Counted from the stretch's first letter, positions 29,741 through 41,800 are shown. The stretch is DNA of 64,000 nucleotides from Prorocentrum cordatum (GCA_963575745.1 CAUYUJ010003447.1:405728-469727), one strand, 5' to 3'. Numbers and translations: made by a program. The notes: a model not told the origin generated them from the sequence alone.

Positions 29741-30229
29741 ATGGACAGTGACCTAGGGCTCAACGTCCACTGGCCTTCGGTCAAGGACAAACACATGAAG
29801 CTCATGCACCGCGACTCCCGAGCGCACGCTCTACGAGATCACGACAGCAGCAGTACACCCGCCCCATGGATAGCAGAGGGCAGAACAGCCACTGCTGCAG
29901 CCGCTCATGACCGTTGGGCAGGCGCCATCGGCTCAGCCACCCCCGGCCAGTGGCAGAACTGGCAGGAGTGGAACTCCTGGGGCCATCAGAAAGCCCCATG
30001 GACGGACGCGAACTGGAAAGGAAAAGGTACCCCAGGGGGGACGACCGGTACACGGACAAGCGCGCCCGATGGTGGGCTAGGGAGGACTCTTATGCCCAGG
30101 GCTAGCAGAGCCCGGTCAACCTGTCAGCGCACCCCTGGCCTTCCAGGCCAGTGGCCTCCGTCTCCCTCACCACCTTCCACCCCCACGTTGGGGACTGTTT
30201 CACCTCGCAGCGCCCGGCCTTGGCCGTAA
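29741..30229 (+). CDS. Possible coding fragment, unidentified
   Basis: An open frame of 162 aa. The part MDSDLGLNVHWPSVKDKHMK to about residue 100 has normal composition and then a Trp/Gln/Gly/Lys-rich segment (GQWQNWQEWNSWGHQ; NWKGKGTPGG). The last 60 residues are Ser/Pro-rich and less credible. The frame is also open a little upstream (YDAYK) behind an AG at about 29722, so this may be an exon or a relic of a retroelement structural protein. I do not recognise a family. Confidence 0.35.
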   Translation: MDSDLGLNVHWPSVKDKHMKLMHRDSRAHALRDHDSSSTPAPWIAEGRTATAAAAHDRWAGAIGSATPGQWQNWQEWNSWGHQKAPWTDANWKGKGTPGGTTGTRTSAPDGGLGRTLMPRASRARSTCQRTPGLPGQWPPSPSPPSTPTLGTVSPRSARPWP

Positions 30230-30392
30230 TACATTGGGGCAACATCCGCTGGGGCGGGGGCCGCCCCACATTTCACCCAAGGCGCCGCTTAGCTAGACAG
30301 CCCACACTGGATACGTGGAACCATTCCTGACATTTCACCCCCCTGCTCATCAGGGGACCAGCCCGCTGGGCTGACCGGTCCCTGGACCACCC

Positions 30393-30556
30393 ACTTTGCT
30401 GTCCTACGGCGACAGCCGCTCTCCCTCCGGTGGCAGGGGGACGTCGGCAGGAGCACCCCCCCCCTGCGCGCCACCCGCCTTTGCTGTCCAGCGGCGACAG
30501 CCACCCACCCTTCGGTGACAGGGGTACGTCGGCAGAAGCACCCCCCCCTGCGCGCC
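30393..30556. repeat. Tandem duplication, unit about 80 bp
   Basis: TTTGCTGTCC..CGGCGACAGCC, then GGTGACAGGGGTACGTCGGC (first copy GGTGGCAGGGGGACGTCGGC), a C-run and CTGCGCGCCA, twice in a row. Confidence 0.85.
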
Positions 30557-30608
30557 AGCCTACCAGCCTGTTGTTTCAGGCCTCAGTTTTGGCAGATTCC
30601 GCTCCAGC

Positions 30609-30876
30609 GGCGAGTAGCTGCGAATCCCCAGGGCCCACCCCCGGAGGCGCATCTCGCTGCTGGCCCACATTCCGCGTCGACTGAGGCCCTGGTGGGCCGT
30701 CACCCGCTCGCAGTGGACTGCGGCCTCGGTGGGCCATCGCCCGTTCGCACACATTCAACAGAGACCTCAGCGGCGATTAGCTGCGACCCTGACGATGTAA
30801 AATGGATCCTAGCAGCGATTAGCTGCGACCCCCCGTTCTTCCACGCAGGTGCCCGCGGCGAGTAGCTGCGACCCCC
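30609..30876. repeat. Four spaced copies of AGCGGCGATTAGCTGCGACC
   Basis: Copies begin near 30609, 30769, 30809 and 30854 with one or two changes each. More distant matches occur near 32167 and 32250. The core CAGCGATTAGCTG is an interrupted palindrome. Confidence 0.7.
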
Positions 30877-31814
30877 AGGGCGTTCCATGTGGCAGGCCGC
30901 GGCCCCTGGCCCACGGCTGCAGGGTAACTACCTGGCCGTGGGGCGAGGCGTTGCGTCCCCTCGCCTCTCCCCTCACAGGTTCGGTGGGCGTCCCCCACCC
31001 GTGGCTCCTGCTCGCACCGTGGTTCGCGCTGCTCGTAGTCCTTCTTGGCCCCTTCCAGCGGCAGTTTCCACGGCTTCGGGGTGACACCCGGTGTGTGTCG
31101 GCGCTAGGGCGCAGGGGCAGCGGCATGCGACAGTCTGGGTTGGCGGGCCACCTCAGCTTCACTGCAGCAGGACCCCCCTGGCAGGCAGCGCAGTCGTCAC
31201 CACCACCAGTGCGCCGACCATCACCACCCGACGGCGGTGCTCCCCACGCCAGCGGATCTCTTCGCTTCAGGGATCGGCACCGTAGTTGCGCCTTGGGCAC
31301 AGCCGCATGGTTCCCCTCGGCACTGGGGGGCGGATTGCTGAGGACTGGGCGTTGAGTGGTTCAGCCTTCAACGTCTGTGCAGCCTTTGGTTTTCCCTCTG
31401 TCGCGCGCTGTTTCTGGTTCCGGCCGCGCAGCCGTTCGGCTTGTGCAGGTCGGCCACGGAGTCTGGCGCCGCCCTGGCGACTCACTTCGTTGCATCCGCA
31501 CATTCAACACGGCGGCCTGCACAATTTGGTTCGGGCTGCGGTGCCTAAGTGCGTTCGCCTTGAGAATTTAGTTCATTTTGTTCTGTGCGCGTGCAACTGC
31601 GAGCCTGTCTTGCAGGTGCGGGCTTTGTCCGCCGACTCTGGCTGGCGGCGAATTGTCTTGCAAATTAGCCCCGTGCCGAAACCCGGGCGCCGCTTCCGCC
31701 CCCTGTCCGTTGCCTCGGAGCCGCTGACCAAAAAAGTATCCCCACGCTCAAGCTTCATACCGCTGCCGGATGGTGCTCCGTCAGCTTGGAGCTCACGCAA
31801 AGTTTCACACTGGA

Positions 31815-32550
31815 AGTGGGCGGCGAGGTGCCCACTGGCTGCCTTAGGCTGGTGCCACCCCCTGCTGATGTCCGAAAAGGGTTCAGTGGGATTTCGATAC
31901 ACTGCTGACAGTTGCGGTGCAAGGACTTCGAGTTCGGGAAGTGTCGTGACGAACGCTCACTTTCCACAGGAGCTTATGTTGCCCAGTCAGGGTTGGCATA
32001 GCCACGGCTGGCACAGTCAGGTTTGGCATAGTCAGCTCGGGCAAAAGTGGCACAGCCACGATTGGCACAGTCAGCATCAACTGCTCGAGTATATGTTTCT
32101 TCCCCCCTCCTCGCACACCGAGCGCCTGGCGCGTGCACTTCCTTCCCTTCCCTCCTGCATCCTGATGCTGCAGCGACTAGCTGCCACACCGTGGTGCCTA
32201 CCGTGCCTGGCGTGCACGTCCCCTCCTCTCCTCCTGCATCCTTGTGCCGCAGCGGTCAGCTGTTGCACCGGGGTGCTCTCCCTCCTGTTTCACAGGGTTC
32301 TTCTCTGGCGGCTGGGGTTTGCTGCCCAATACTGCTTCCTGATGGCGTTCAGGTTGTTTGGACTCACGCAGGGGTTCACACAGGGAATGGCTGCGTCGCA
32401 CTCGCTGATGCCAGGTGCCCCCTGGCGTGCTCTTGGCTGGTGTCGGCCCCTACTGATGACCGGAAGGTTCCAATGGATTTTTCGCTACACTGCCTACCTT
32501 ACGGTACCTGGACCTCGGGTTCGGCAAGTGTGGCTCTGTACGCTCGGTGG
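31815..32550. repeat. Diverged duplication with internal short repeats
   Basis: Positions 31815-31960 and 32405-32550 align (GGTGCC(A/C)CTGGC, GGCTGGTG, CTGATG, GGATTT, CGCTACACTGC). Between them 31984-32075 repeats GGCACAGTCAGG/GGCATAGCCAC. An open frame at 31286-32626 spans all of this and is not credible as a gene. Confidence 0.65.
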
Positions 32551-32997
32551 TCGACGTTCTCCTGTATGGACTTCGCTTTTGGACAAGTGTTACAGGTATT
32601 ACTGCCGTTTGCAGTCTTGTCGGTGATGAGGTGGCCCCTCTTTACTTTTTCGCCGACGCGATGTTTTGGCATTTGTGTCGCCTACTTCACGGATGTCGTC
32701 TGGGTGTGCCTGTCGGTCTAGTTCGTCTCTGACGGTGCTGTTTGACTGAGTCACACCGAGCGATCGACCTTTGCGTGTTTATGGCCGCGCCGCCGCGCCG
32801 TTTTGGCTGCGATTACCTGCTGGTCGCCACCGGGATTTGCAACGTCCCCACGGGTTTGGGAAGGCCGGCTCTGGCTCTCGTTGTGAGTGGCTGCCCGCTC
32901 GCTAGTTTCGGTTGCCTTTCTGTTCCTGCTGCCTAGTCGCGGCCCGACTAGTGTTCGGAAGGCTTTCGACCCGCCTCGCGAGCCTGTTGACCAAAAT

Positions 32998-33155
32998 TAT
33001 CCCCACCAGCCCCCTCGGCGCCACTCGGCGGCAGTTTCGGCGGCCGTTGGTTCGCGCGCTTAGGTAATCAGGTTTGGCTCGTAGCCCTTGTTGACTTCGG
33101 ACGCCGTGTGCGCTTGCGCTTACGGCCGCGACGAAAAAAATATCCCCACCAGCCC
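32998..33155. repeat. Two copies of TATCCCCACCAGCCC
   Basis: At 32998-33012 and 33141-33155. The same 15-mer is at 54314-54328, and its near reverse complement GGGCTGGTGGGAT is in the family-L repeats. Confidence 0.7.
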
Positions 33156-33277
33156 ACTCAGACACGTTGCCCATGAGAGCTGACGGGAAAGTAGAAGAAG
33201 AGGCACATAGTGAAACAAAGCGGGCAAGGAGAGGAGGGGCTCTCTGAGGGACCCTCCTGGGGATTACGAATTGGAGG

Positions 33278-33510
33278 ATGATAAGGAAGCGGACTTGGAG
33301 GAGGAGGCGGGGGATGAGGGGGACGACGACGAGGGCAAAAACGAGGACGGGGACGAGGACACCTTGGAGGACGAGGGGGAGGAGGAGGAGGAAGAGAACA
33401 ATTAGGAGGAACGTAACGACGAAGGTGGGGACGAGGGCGAGGACAAGCACAACGAGGGTGAGAAAGAGGAGGAGGAAGAGGAGGAAGAGGAAGAGGACAA
33501 CCAGGACAAG
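33278..33510. repeat. GA-rich tract (GAGGACGAGG words)
   Basis: Nearly pure purine plus GAC on the + strand. The Arg-rich frame is an artefact. Confidence 0.85.
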
Positions 33511-34099
33511 AGTTGTTTGAACCATCTTGGGGTTTTTACTTGGGGCACTCCTGGGATCGTCTTGGGGTTTGCTTTCGGTCTTGTGGTCCGCGTGTGGCTC
33601 TGTGAACTTGTCTTTGGGCCCCACCGGGGCTCTCATGGGAGCCCTGCAAAGCCTACCATCTTGTAGGGTGCCGATCAGAGGAAGAGGGGTGATCGATTTC
33701 TCTCCGCCCTTCTGGGACCTCTAAGGGCGCTGTTGGGCCGATCGTGGTCGCTCTTGGGACCGTTTTGGGGGGCCTCTCGGGCCCCCCCCTTGGGGGCTTC
33801 CTTGGGCCATCTTGGGGCGGTCTCGAGCGAGGCCTCAGAAGCTCACTGCAAGCGGAAAAAGGCGAGAAGACACACATCATGTTATTTCCCGGCGGTCTCT
33901 CATTGATTGTTGCCTCGTGTGGGGAGGGTCCAGGGGAGGCCCCGAGAGCACGTGGAACGTCTTGTGGCCCTCCATGGGCCTCTTTGAAGGCATGTTGGGA
34001 GTCATCTTGAGCCATCTTCGGCTATCTTGCGCCATCTTGGAGGCCATCTGGGGGCATCGGACGCCCTCATGAAGCCATCATGGGTGCCCTGACCGCTCG

Positions 34100-34216
34100 C
34101 GACCCCCCACAAAAACCTCAGGGAGGGGAGGGGAAGAGGGTACCCCTCCCCTAAGGGAAGAAGGTTTTGGAAGAGGAAAGAAGGACATCTTTAGACCACC
34201 TACGCCCAGAGGGCTG
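34100..34216. repeat. Family-L dispersed repeat, copy 1
   Basis: ACCCCTCCCCTAAGGG, GAAGAAGG and ACGCCCAGAGGGCTGGTGGG align with 55436-55552. Confidence 0.7.
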
Positions 34217-34377
34217 GTGGGATTCTCCCAGAGTGCTGCCACATCCGCGCATGGCAGCATCAGAAGGGCGGCTTGCTAGCTATCCCAGGCAGTGCTGCAA
34301 CTCGAAGGGGGGCATCAACGTCAAATGGTGAGAGTTGCAGCATCAGCAGGGTAGGCGAAGGAGCGTAGACATGGAGA

Positions 34378-34648
34378 GGCTTCTGAGCCTTTGTGGGCCC
34401 CGGAAACGGCAGAGCTGTTTTTTCGCCGTTTCCAGCAAAATGTCCCTTGAAAATGGAAACGGCAACAAAAACGGCGACCGGAAACGGCAACAAAAACGGC
34501 TCCGGCATTGGAGCCGGAGCCGGAACCGGTCAAACAACGGCGACGGAGCCGGTAAAAAAACGGCGTCGGAACCGGCGAAAAAACGGCAGAACGGAACCTG
34601 TAACAAAAACGGCCCTGGCGTTTCCAGGGCCCACGAAGTTCTGAGCGC
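34378..34648. mobile_element. Foldback element with internal 15-bp tandem repeats
   Basis: The ends TGAGCCTTTGTGGGCCCC plus GGAAACG and CGTTTCCAGGGCCCACGAAG plus TTCTGAG are inverted matches. The interior repeats GGAAACGGCAACAAAAAC and its variants. Confidence 0.7.
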
Positions 34649-34747
34649 ACTGGCGCCCGGAGTGGATCCTCAGGCCAGGCCCTCGGCGTGTTGCCAGCGG
34701 CGCGGGAGAGCTCGGACGTCGGAGGTTGCTCGCAGTAGTGCTCGCTT

Positions 34748-35090
<343 letters not shown>

Positions 35091-35199
35091 TTCCTTTGCC
35101 TGCCGCTCCTGGCCACGGCCGCAATGGCCATGGCGGGATGGGACGGTGCCGATTGCGGTCGTTGTCTCGGGTCTGTGAGTCTCGTTCGTGTTTTTTTTT

Positions 35200-35285
35200 T
35201 TGCCTTCTCTCTCTCTCTCCCTCTCTCCCTCTCTCTCTCTCTCCCTCCCTCCCCTCTCTCTCTCCCTCTATCCTTCCTCCCCTCT
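35200..35285. repeat. (CT)n / CTCC tract
   Basis: Pure pyrimidine on the + strand. Confidence 0.95.
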
Positions 35286-35574
35286 TCAGCCACGACGCCA
35301 AAATACAGACCACTTCGGGCTCTGGACGGCCTCTGGTTCCCGGACCGCTCTCCAGGACCGCGCGGGGGGGGCCCGACTCGAAGAAGCCGAGGCTCGACGT
35401 GCCCACAACAGCCCCCTCCGTTCCGTATCCAGCGCTCCTCTGCCTGGCTGGTGGCACGACGACCGCGGGCTGTGACGCCCTTCGGCACCGCTCCTGCCCC
35501 GTGCACTTCGCTTCGGATGCAACTCCTGGGAGGTGAAATTCTGTTTTCGCCCTGGTCCGAAACCCAGCTAGGTC

Positions 35575-35642
35575 CGTCTTAATCCCGCCTAATCCGTTTT
35601 AATCCCGCCTAATTCCGCTTAATCCGGTTTAATCCTGCTTGG
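35575..35642. repeat. Short tandem repeat of TAATCCCGCC-like 10-11-mers
   Basis: Six or seven degenerate units (CTTAATCCCGCCTAATCCG and similar). Confidence 0.8.
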
Positions 35643-35824
35643 TCCGAGGCCCTTTTCCGACGTAACAGCTCCCAAATGGGGCTGAATCTTCTTTAATCTT
35701 TCCGAAGAAAACCTCCCAGTAGTAGCTTCCTAACCTCGCCACTCGCCCTGGGGTTGAGCGATGCGCTTTTGGATTCTCGCAGCCGCGTGCGCAGCTGCCA
35801 CGGCCACCCGCGCATCCGACCCAG

Positions 35825-35865
35825 GCCCGCTCATGGAGGGGCGGACCCGCATTATCAGCTTCCAG
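35825..35865 (+). CDS. ABCC-type ABC transporter, exon before the H-loop (exon d)
   Basis: The phase-1 start completes the Gly codon of exon c, then encodes PLMEGRTRIISFQ. GRTRI is the conserved strand after the D-loop helix (family pattern G.TR..VTH). The H-loop His that normally follows is not present: ISFQ stands where VTHQ is expected. The acceptor CCCAG is at 35820-35824, the donor GA (CAG/GACGCG). At 41 nt it is weak alone; position, phase and the continuation into exon e support it. A missing His fits the degenerate first ATP site of ABCC proteins. Confidence 0.75.
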
Positions 35866-36596
35866 GACGCGGCGCGGCGCGGCCAGAGGTGTGGGGGTGG
35901 CCATGATCTCTCCTGGTGTGTCAGATGTGTGCTTGTCGAGGCAAAAGGCGGCCCTCCCATGACATGTTTCGTGCCTTTTGTCGGGGCCTCCAGGAGGCTC
36001 CTCGTCGGCACGGCTGGATCCGTCTTGAAGCACGGGTCCGGATGGACCTTAGGAGAGGTCCAGGAGGACCGGGTTTGATCGGATTGGGGCCAGGCGGGAG
36101 ACCTTTTCTTGGTCTCAGGTGGCCCTCCTCCGATCTACGAGTGTGGGAGGCTATTCCCTCGTAGTCGACCTGGTCCTCATAGATGCTTCGGCTCCTACGG
36201 CCATCATACTTCGGCTACCGGAGGGAGCGGCGTTGCTTGAGAGGACGGATGGGCAGAGTCCAGGCGGAGATGGCATTGTTGTAGTGCTCGGAGTCCGATG
36301 GAAGCCCTTCGAATTTCCATGGGAGCCGAGGGGTGTCATCAGAAGCCCGATCGGAGTCCAACGGGAGTCCCAGAGGATTTTTAGATGGGGGCCCGAGGTT
36401 TCCTCGAAGAGACTTATATGAGCCCGCTGGAATTCCCTCGGCGTTCTTCTGTTTTCTGGCGCCCTCCTTGTCTTCAGTTTGTGGATGGACAGAGCGATGG
36501 CTTTTTGACTGACCGACTGGCCGACCGACTGATTGCTTGATCGGTCGCGCCCGGAAGCAGGCCTTGTCTTTTTCCTGCTGCCGAGAGCGCGTCTCT

Positions 36597-36684
36597 CAGG
36601 AGGGGAAGAAACACACGGACACAATTAATCGTCGATTCCAGGAATATGTATATATATATATATATGTATATATAGATAAATACG

Positions 36685-36718
<34 letters not shown>

Positions 36719-36812
36719 GAAATTGTGGGAGAAGACGAACATCAAGGAAATATGAAACACATGTGGGAATCATGGGAGTAGTGTGTATTTGCTTAGGTGT
36801 CCCTGGGCCCCT
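36597..36812. repeat. Family-H copy 3 with internal TA expansion
   Basis: CAGGAGGGGAAGAAACACAC, ACACAATTAATCGTCGATTC, then a TA tract of about 70 bp (36645-36712), then GAGAAGACGAACATCAAGG and GTGTCCCTGGGCCCC. The TA tract makes it longer than its relatives. Confidence 0.75.
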
Positions 36813-38419
36813 CCGGTATCCGGGCGAAGCCGATCGCGGACCGTTGTTGGTGTGGTTGATTGCCGCGGGCGCGACCGACAGCAGGCCGTTTCTAGCCTTT
36901 TGCGCCTCGTGGCGCCACGTCCAGATTTGCAAAAAGTGCCGGGGTCCCTCCCGGGCCCTGTTGTCAGAGAGCGTCGACGGGAAAGCCCGCGCGGGCTTGA
37001 TGCTGTTGAGGCCAGCCAGCCCTTTCCGCGTCAGCTGGACATCCGCATGTTCGTTGCATGTTCACACTTCGGTCTCATCGGAACAGAGACTGATGGTGTT
37101 GAGGCCAGCCCTTTCCGTGTTAGGTGACCGCGCAAGAAACCACCGCAACCGGAAGTTATGGATGTTTCTTTAAAATGTTTTTTTGGTGGTTGTTCTGTTG
37201 TCGCGGTTACTGTTGGCACGTGCTTCGATTTCACATGTATCGCGTTCTCGTGGGGTTGCTTCATTGCCACTTGCAGAGCGTCTCCCGCAGACCTTCCCTT
37301 CGACGTGCTGGCGCGAGACCGAGTGGCGTGCCTGCGCGGCGCGGCCTGTTTAACACGACGCGCGTGCGCGCAGTTCAGAGGAGTTTACATTCGTAGCCGC
37401 TTGATTGTTGCGGCACCGCGCCATATTTTTTGCGCGGCGCGTAACGCTCTTTTCGGATGCCATGTGCGCGTGCTTTGCATGGGCGGATCGCCTCGGCGCA
37501 GCGATGCTTCGCGCGGCGTGGTTCGGCCGCTCTTGCGCGATGATGCGCCCGTGTGCGCGTGTGTTGTCAGAGCGGCTCTGCGTGACGGCGTGTCCAGTAG
37601 CGATTACCGTGCCGTTAAGTTTGTTCCTCGTGGGCACGCGGCCCCCCCGGCCCTTTTCCCTTCTTCGCGGCACGCCAAATTGTTGGAGTGTCTATAAGTT
37701 TGTTTCGTTGGGCGCTTGCGCATGTGATTTTTTTGTGAGCATTGTTCATTTGTTGTCCACCTTTCGCGCGACCTCTTCTGGTTGCTTTTCCCCCTCGTCC
37801 ACTCGCATTCTGTTTTGATGGTGTTTTATTGCGCACGTCTCAAAGTGGAGGGCCCGGTCCGCTCGTGGAGGGCGCGACATTGTTGTCAAATCATACGCGT
37901 CGCGCGGTTGTGGTAGAAACCACGGCGCGTGCGTCATGCCGATCTGTTCGCGGCAAGTCCCGCGCACCGCGACCGCGCAGCACTCGGCGTGGCGAGTCTT
38001 CGAGCACCGCCACGAAAGCCATAACGCGCGACATGTCGTCGCCCATAGCCTTGCAAGGGCCGCAACATGTGACGCGCTCTTCCGCGCCGCTTTCGGGCGC
38101 ACTCCTTCGTCTACGTCGTCGCCCTCCCCCTTCCCACGTCCCCCATGTTGTCACCCTCCCTTCTTCCATTTCGTTCTCCTTGTCGCATTATTGCGTCTCC
38201 TGGGGTTCTCACGTGGCACACATGACAACATGTGGTACGTCATGGGTTACTGTCGGGTTGTCATGGGGGCCTCCTGGGACACTCTTGAGTCGTAGATGGG
38301 GCTACCTGGGACATTAGGGGCCCTCTTGGGCCGTCGTGAGTTGCCTGGGGGGTATCTTGGTGCCGTCTTGGGCCGCGTTCGCCTCCATGCTGGTTTTCTT
38401 GCTTTGCCTGGGTTGGGTC

Positions 38420-39140
38420 TTCAGTTACCCCCAACCCCACTAGGTCTGGTACCAGACCTCCCTTCCACCTCCAACAGGTCTGGTGGGATGCCCCCCTTCC
38501 ACGTCGACCAGACCTCCCAGCGGGCCCTCCTCCGGCGAGGTGGAGGGGGCCTCCACCAGACTTCCTCTGGTTCTCCTGGATACCTCCCCCTGATCCCCCC
38601 GAGGGCCTGGGGAGGCCTTCCGGAGACTTCCCTTGGTTTCCACAAGGTGTGGCGAGAGGCTTCCCGCGGCCCCTGGGAACACCAGGCGAGGCCTCCCCCA
38701 GGCTTCCGGGACGACCAGGGGAGGTCTCTGGGAGGCTTCCCCTGGTTCACCTGGAAGCCTCCGATGAGAGTTCCCGCAGGGGGGGGGTCTCCTGTGGGAG
38801 GCTTTCGGGAGGACCAGGGGAAGCTTCCAGGAGACCTCACCTGTCCTCCACCAAGTTTCCCCCCAGCGCCCCGGGAGGACCAGGGGGGGTTTCCAGGGGG
38901 CCTCCCCTGGTCTCCCCGGAAGTTTCCCCTTGGAGGGAGCCCTGCCAGATTTCGAGGTCTGGGGGAGGCTCCCGGACCCTGGTCCTCGGGGAGGATTCCC
39001 AGCAGGCTTGCAAGGACCAGAAAAAGCTTCTGGGAGACCTCCCGGCCCCCTTCTGGAAGTTTGCGGGAGGCCCCCAAGAGGACCAGGGGAGGTCCCCCGG
39101 CGGTCTCCCCCCAGATTCCAGGAGGTCGTCAGGACACCGC
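38420..39140. repeat. Degenerate array of GGAGGACCAGGGG / CCCCTGGTCC units
   Basis: Units near 33-66 bp with AGGACCAGGGGAGG and CCTCCCCTGGTC in both orientations. The long open frames on each strand (38296-39348, 38421-39077) follow from this and are not called as genes. Confidence 0.7.
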
Positions 39141-39519
39141 TAGGAGGCTTACTCTTCGGGGCCCTGAGGCCAGTGGATCACCGGATGCAGTGCAGCTACG
39201 GTGGCGACGGCAGCAGAGTCGCGTTCAGCCTCGGCGAAATATTTGCCGCGCGTTTCCAAGCTGGGTGGCTGGTTGGGGGCCTCCGACGGCCACGCCGGGA
39301 CGTTTGAACTTTGGGTCTTTCCGCTCCAAGAAAACATGGTGGACGTAAGGAAACTTCTGGTTCCTTAATAAATGCCCCCCGGGGGGCCTCGATGGTCCCA
39401 AAGTGCGAGACATCTGTCGATCCACCAAATTTAATAAGGAATTCCCGGGGTCCCAAGTGAGGTCCTTACTTGGGTGTCTGGCGGTCCCAGGATTCAGGGC
39501 CTTACTTGGGTCCTCGGCA

Positions 39520-41485
39520 GTCACAGGTCCCACAGGTTCCACAGGTCCCACGTGTCCCAGATGTCCCACAGGTCCCATAGGTCCCACGGGTCCCGCAGGT
39601 CTCGAAGGTCTCGCCGGTCCCGCAGGTCCCGCAGGTCCCGCAGGTCCCACAGGCCGCACAGGTGCCACAGGTGCCACAGGTCCCGGAGGTCCCGCAGGTC
39701 CCGCAGGTCCCACAGGTCCCACAGGTCCCTCAGGCCCAACAGATCCCACCGGTCCCAAGGTCTTGCAGGTGTCACAGGTCCCGCAGGTCCCACAGGTCCC
39801 ACAGGTCCTACAGGTCTTACAGGTCCCACAGGACCCACAAGTCGCAAAGAAGGTGCCAAAGGTCCCACAGGTCTCGCAGGTCCTACAGGTCCCACACGTC
39901 CCACAGGTCCCAAGGGTCCCACAGGCCTCGCGGGCCCCACAGGTCCCACAGGCCCCACAGGTCCCACATGTTTCACATGTCCCATAGGTTCCACAGGTTC
40001 CGCAGGTCCCGCGTGTCGCGCAGGTCTCGCAGGTCCCGCAGGCCCCGCAGGCCCCGCAGGTCCCGCAGGTCCCACTGGGTCCCACAGGTCCCACAGGTCC
40101 TACAGGTCCCACAAGCCCCACAGGTCCCGCAGGCCCCACAGGATCCACAGGGTCCGTAGGTCCCACAGGTCTCGCAGGTCGCGCAGGACCCGCCAGTCCC
40201 GCATACTCCATAGGCCCCGCAGGCCCCGCAGGTCCCACAGGTCCCACATGCAGGTCCCGCACGTCCCACATGTTCCGCAGGCCCCACGGGTCTTACAGGT
40301 TTTAAAGGTCTCGCAGGTCCCGCATGTCCCGCAATTCCCACAGGTCCCGTAGGTCCCAGAGGACCCATAGGTCCAACAGGTCCCACAGGACCCGCAGGTC
40401 CCGCAGGTCCGCAGGTGCCACAGGTCCCACAGGTATGAATGACCCCACAGGTTTCACAGGTTCTCGCAGGTCCACCGGTCGCACATGTCCCGCAGGTCCC
40501 GCAGCTCTCACAGGTCCCACAGGTTCCGCAGGTCTCCCAGGTCCCTCAGGTCCCACAGGTCCCACAGGCCCCCCGGGTCCCACAGGTCCCGCAGGTCCGA
40601 CAGGTCCCGCCGCCAGCACAGGTCCCACGAGTCCCACAAGTCCCGCAGGTCGCGCAGGTCCCACAAATCCCGCAGGCCCAGCATATCCCACATGTCCCAC
40701 AAGTCCCACATGCCCCACATGTCCCACAGGTCCTACAAGTCCCGCAAGCCCCGCAGGCCTCGTAGGTCTGGCAAGTCCCGCAGGCCCCGCAAGTCCCAGT
40801 CCCCCCAGGTCCCACATGCCCCGAAGGCCCCACAGGTCCCACAGGCCCGATAGGGCTTACAGGTCCTACAAGGGCCACGGGGTCCGCAGGTCCCGCAGGT
40901 TCCGCAGGACCCGCAGGTCCCACAGGTTTCGCAGGTCGCGCAGGTCCCGCATGTCCCACACGTCCCACAGGCGACGCATGCCCCACAGGCCCCTCAGGCC
41001 CTACAGGTCCCACAGGCCCCACAGGTCCACCCAGCCCCTCCGGTCCCACAGGTCCCACAGGTCCCACATGTCGCGCCGGTCCCGCAGGCCCCGCAAGTTC
41101 CGCAGGTCCCACGGGGCCTACAGGTGCCACAGGCGCCACAGGTCCCACTGGTATCGCAGGTCCTGCAGGTCCCACAGGTCCTACGAGTCCCTCAGGTCCT
41201 ACAGGTCCGACAGGTCAGGCAGGTGTCGCAGGTGGCGCAAGCCCCGCAGGTCCCACAGGTCCCACAGGTCTCGCAGGGACGACAAGTTTTGCAATTTCGA
41301 AGGCCCCACAGGTCCCACCAGGCCCACGCGTCCCACAGGTCCCAAGGGTCCCACAGGTCTCGCAGGTCCCTCAGGTCCCACAGCTACCGCAGCCCGCACA
41401 GCTCCCACAAGTTCCACAGGGCTCACGCTCCCAACATTTCTCCCAATTCCGGCAGGTTCCACAGGTCCCGCAGGTCCCACAGGTC
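39520..41485. repeat. 2-kb tandem array of the 9-mer CACAGGTCC
   Basis: About 215 degenerate units (CACAGGTCC, CGCAGGTCC, TACAGGTCC). The unit contains no stop in any of the six frames. One + frame reads G-P-T/A like collagen and one minus frame reads G-P-V/A. The collagen-like phase jumps between frames several times (for example near 39760), so units with non-triplet length changes are tolerated. That argues against a protein gene. Confidence 0.93.
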
Positions 41486-41695
41486 ACCTTTGGTGTTATT
41501 AAGATGGTTCCTGGGGTGATGTTTGCAAGGCGAAGGCGCGTGTAATTGCATGCGCTGCGCGCAGTGCAGAGTGAACCGTGAGTGCAAGTGCGAACCGCTG
41601 CCATGTAAATTTGGGGTTGCGCCCGTCCTGGAATCTTTTTGTGAACTTGCGGTTGCGGTGGTTTCCATCGTGGTCATTAGGGATCGAAGAAGGGG

Positions 41696-41800
41696 ATAAT
41701 CGCCACAAACATAAACCGCCGCCGGGGGGGCCCAGCGCGGATCGAAGAAATCCGCGCGGAGCGCCAAACGTTTTTTTGATGGTGCCGTTTTTCCTTTTTT
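41696..41800. mobile_element. Family-A element, internally deleted copy
   Basis: CACAAACATAAACCGCCGCC joins a G-run, then CAGCGCGGATCGAAGAAATC, CGCGCGGAGCGCC and AAACGTTTTTTTG. The central GC stem is missing. Confidence 0.65.

Noticed and set aside
31286-32626. 446-aa open frame
   Set aside because: Spans a duplication and short tandem repeats, with His/Ser/Trp repeats and no domain.
39403-41502. Collagen-like proteins on both strands
   Set aside because: They are translations of a 9-bp tandem unit; the Gly-Pro-X phase jumps between frames, and every frame on both strands is open.
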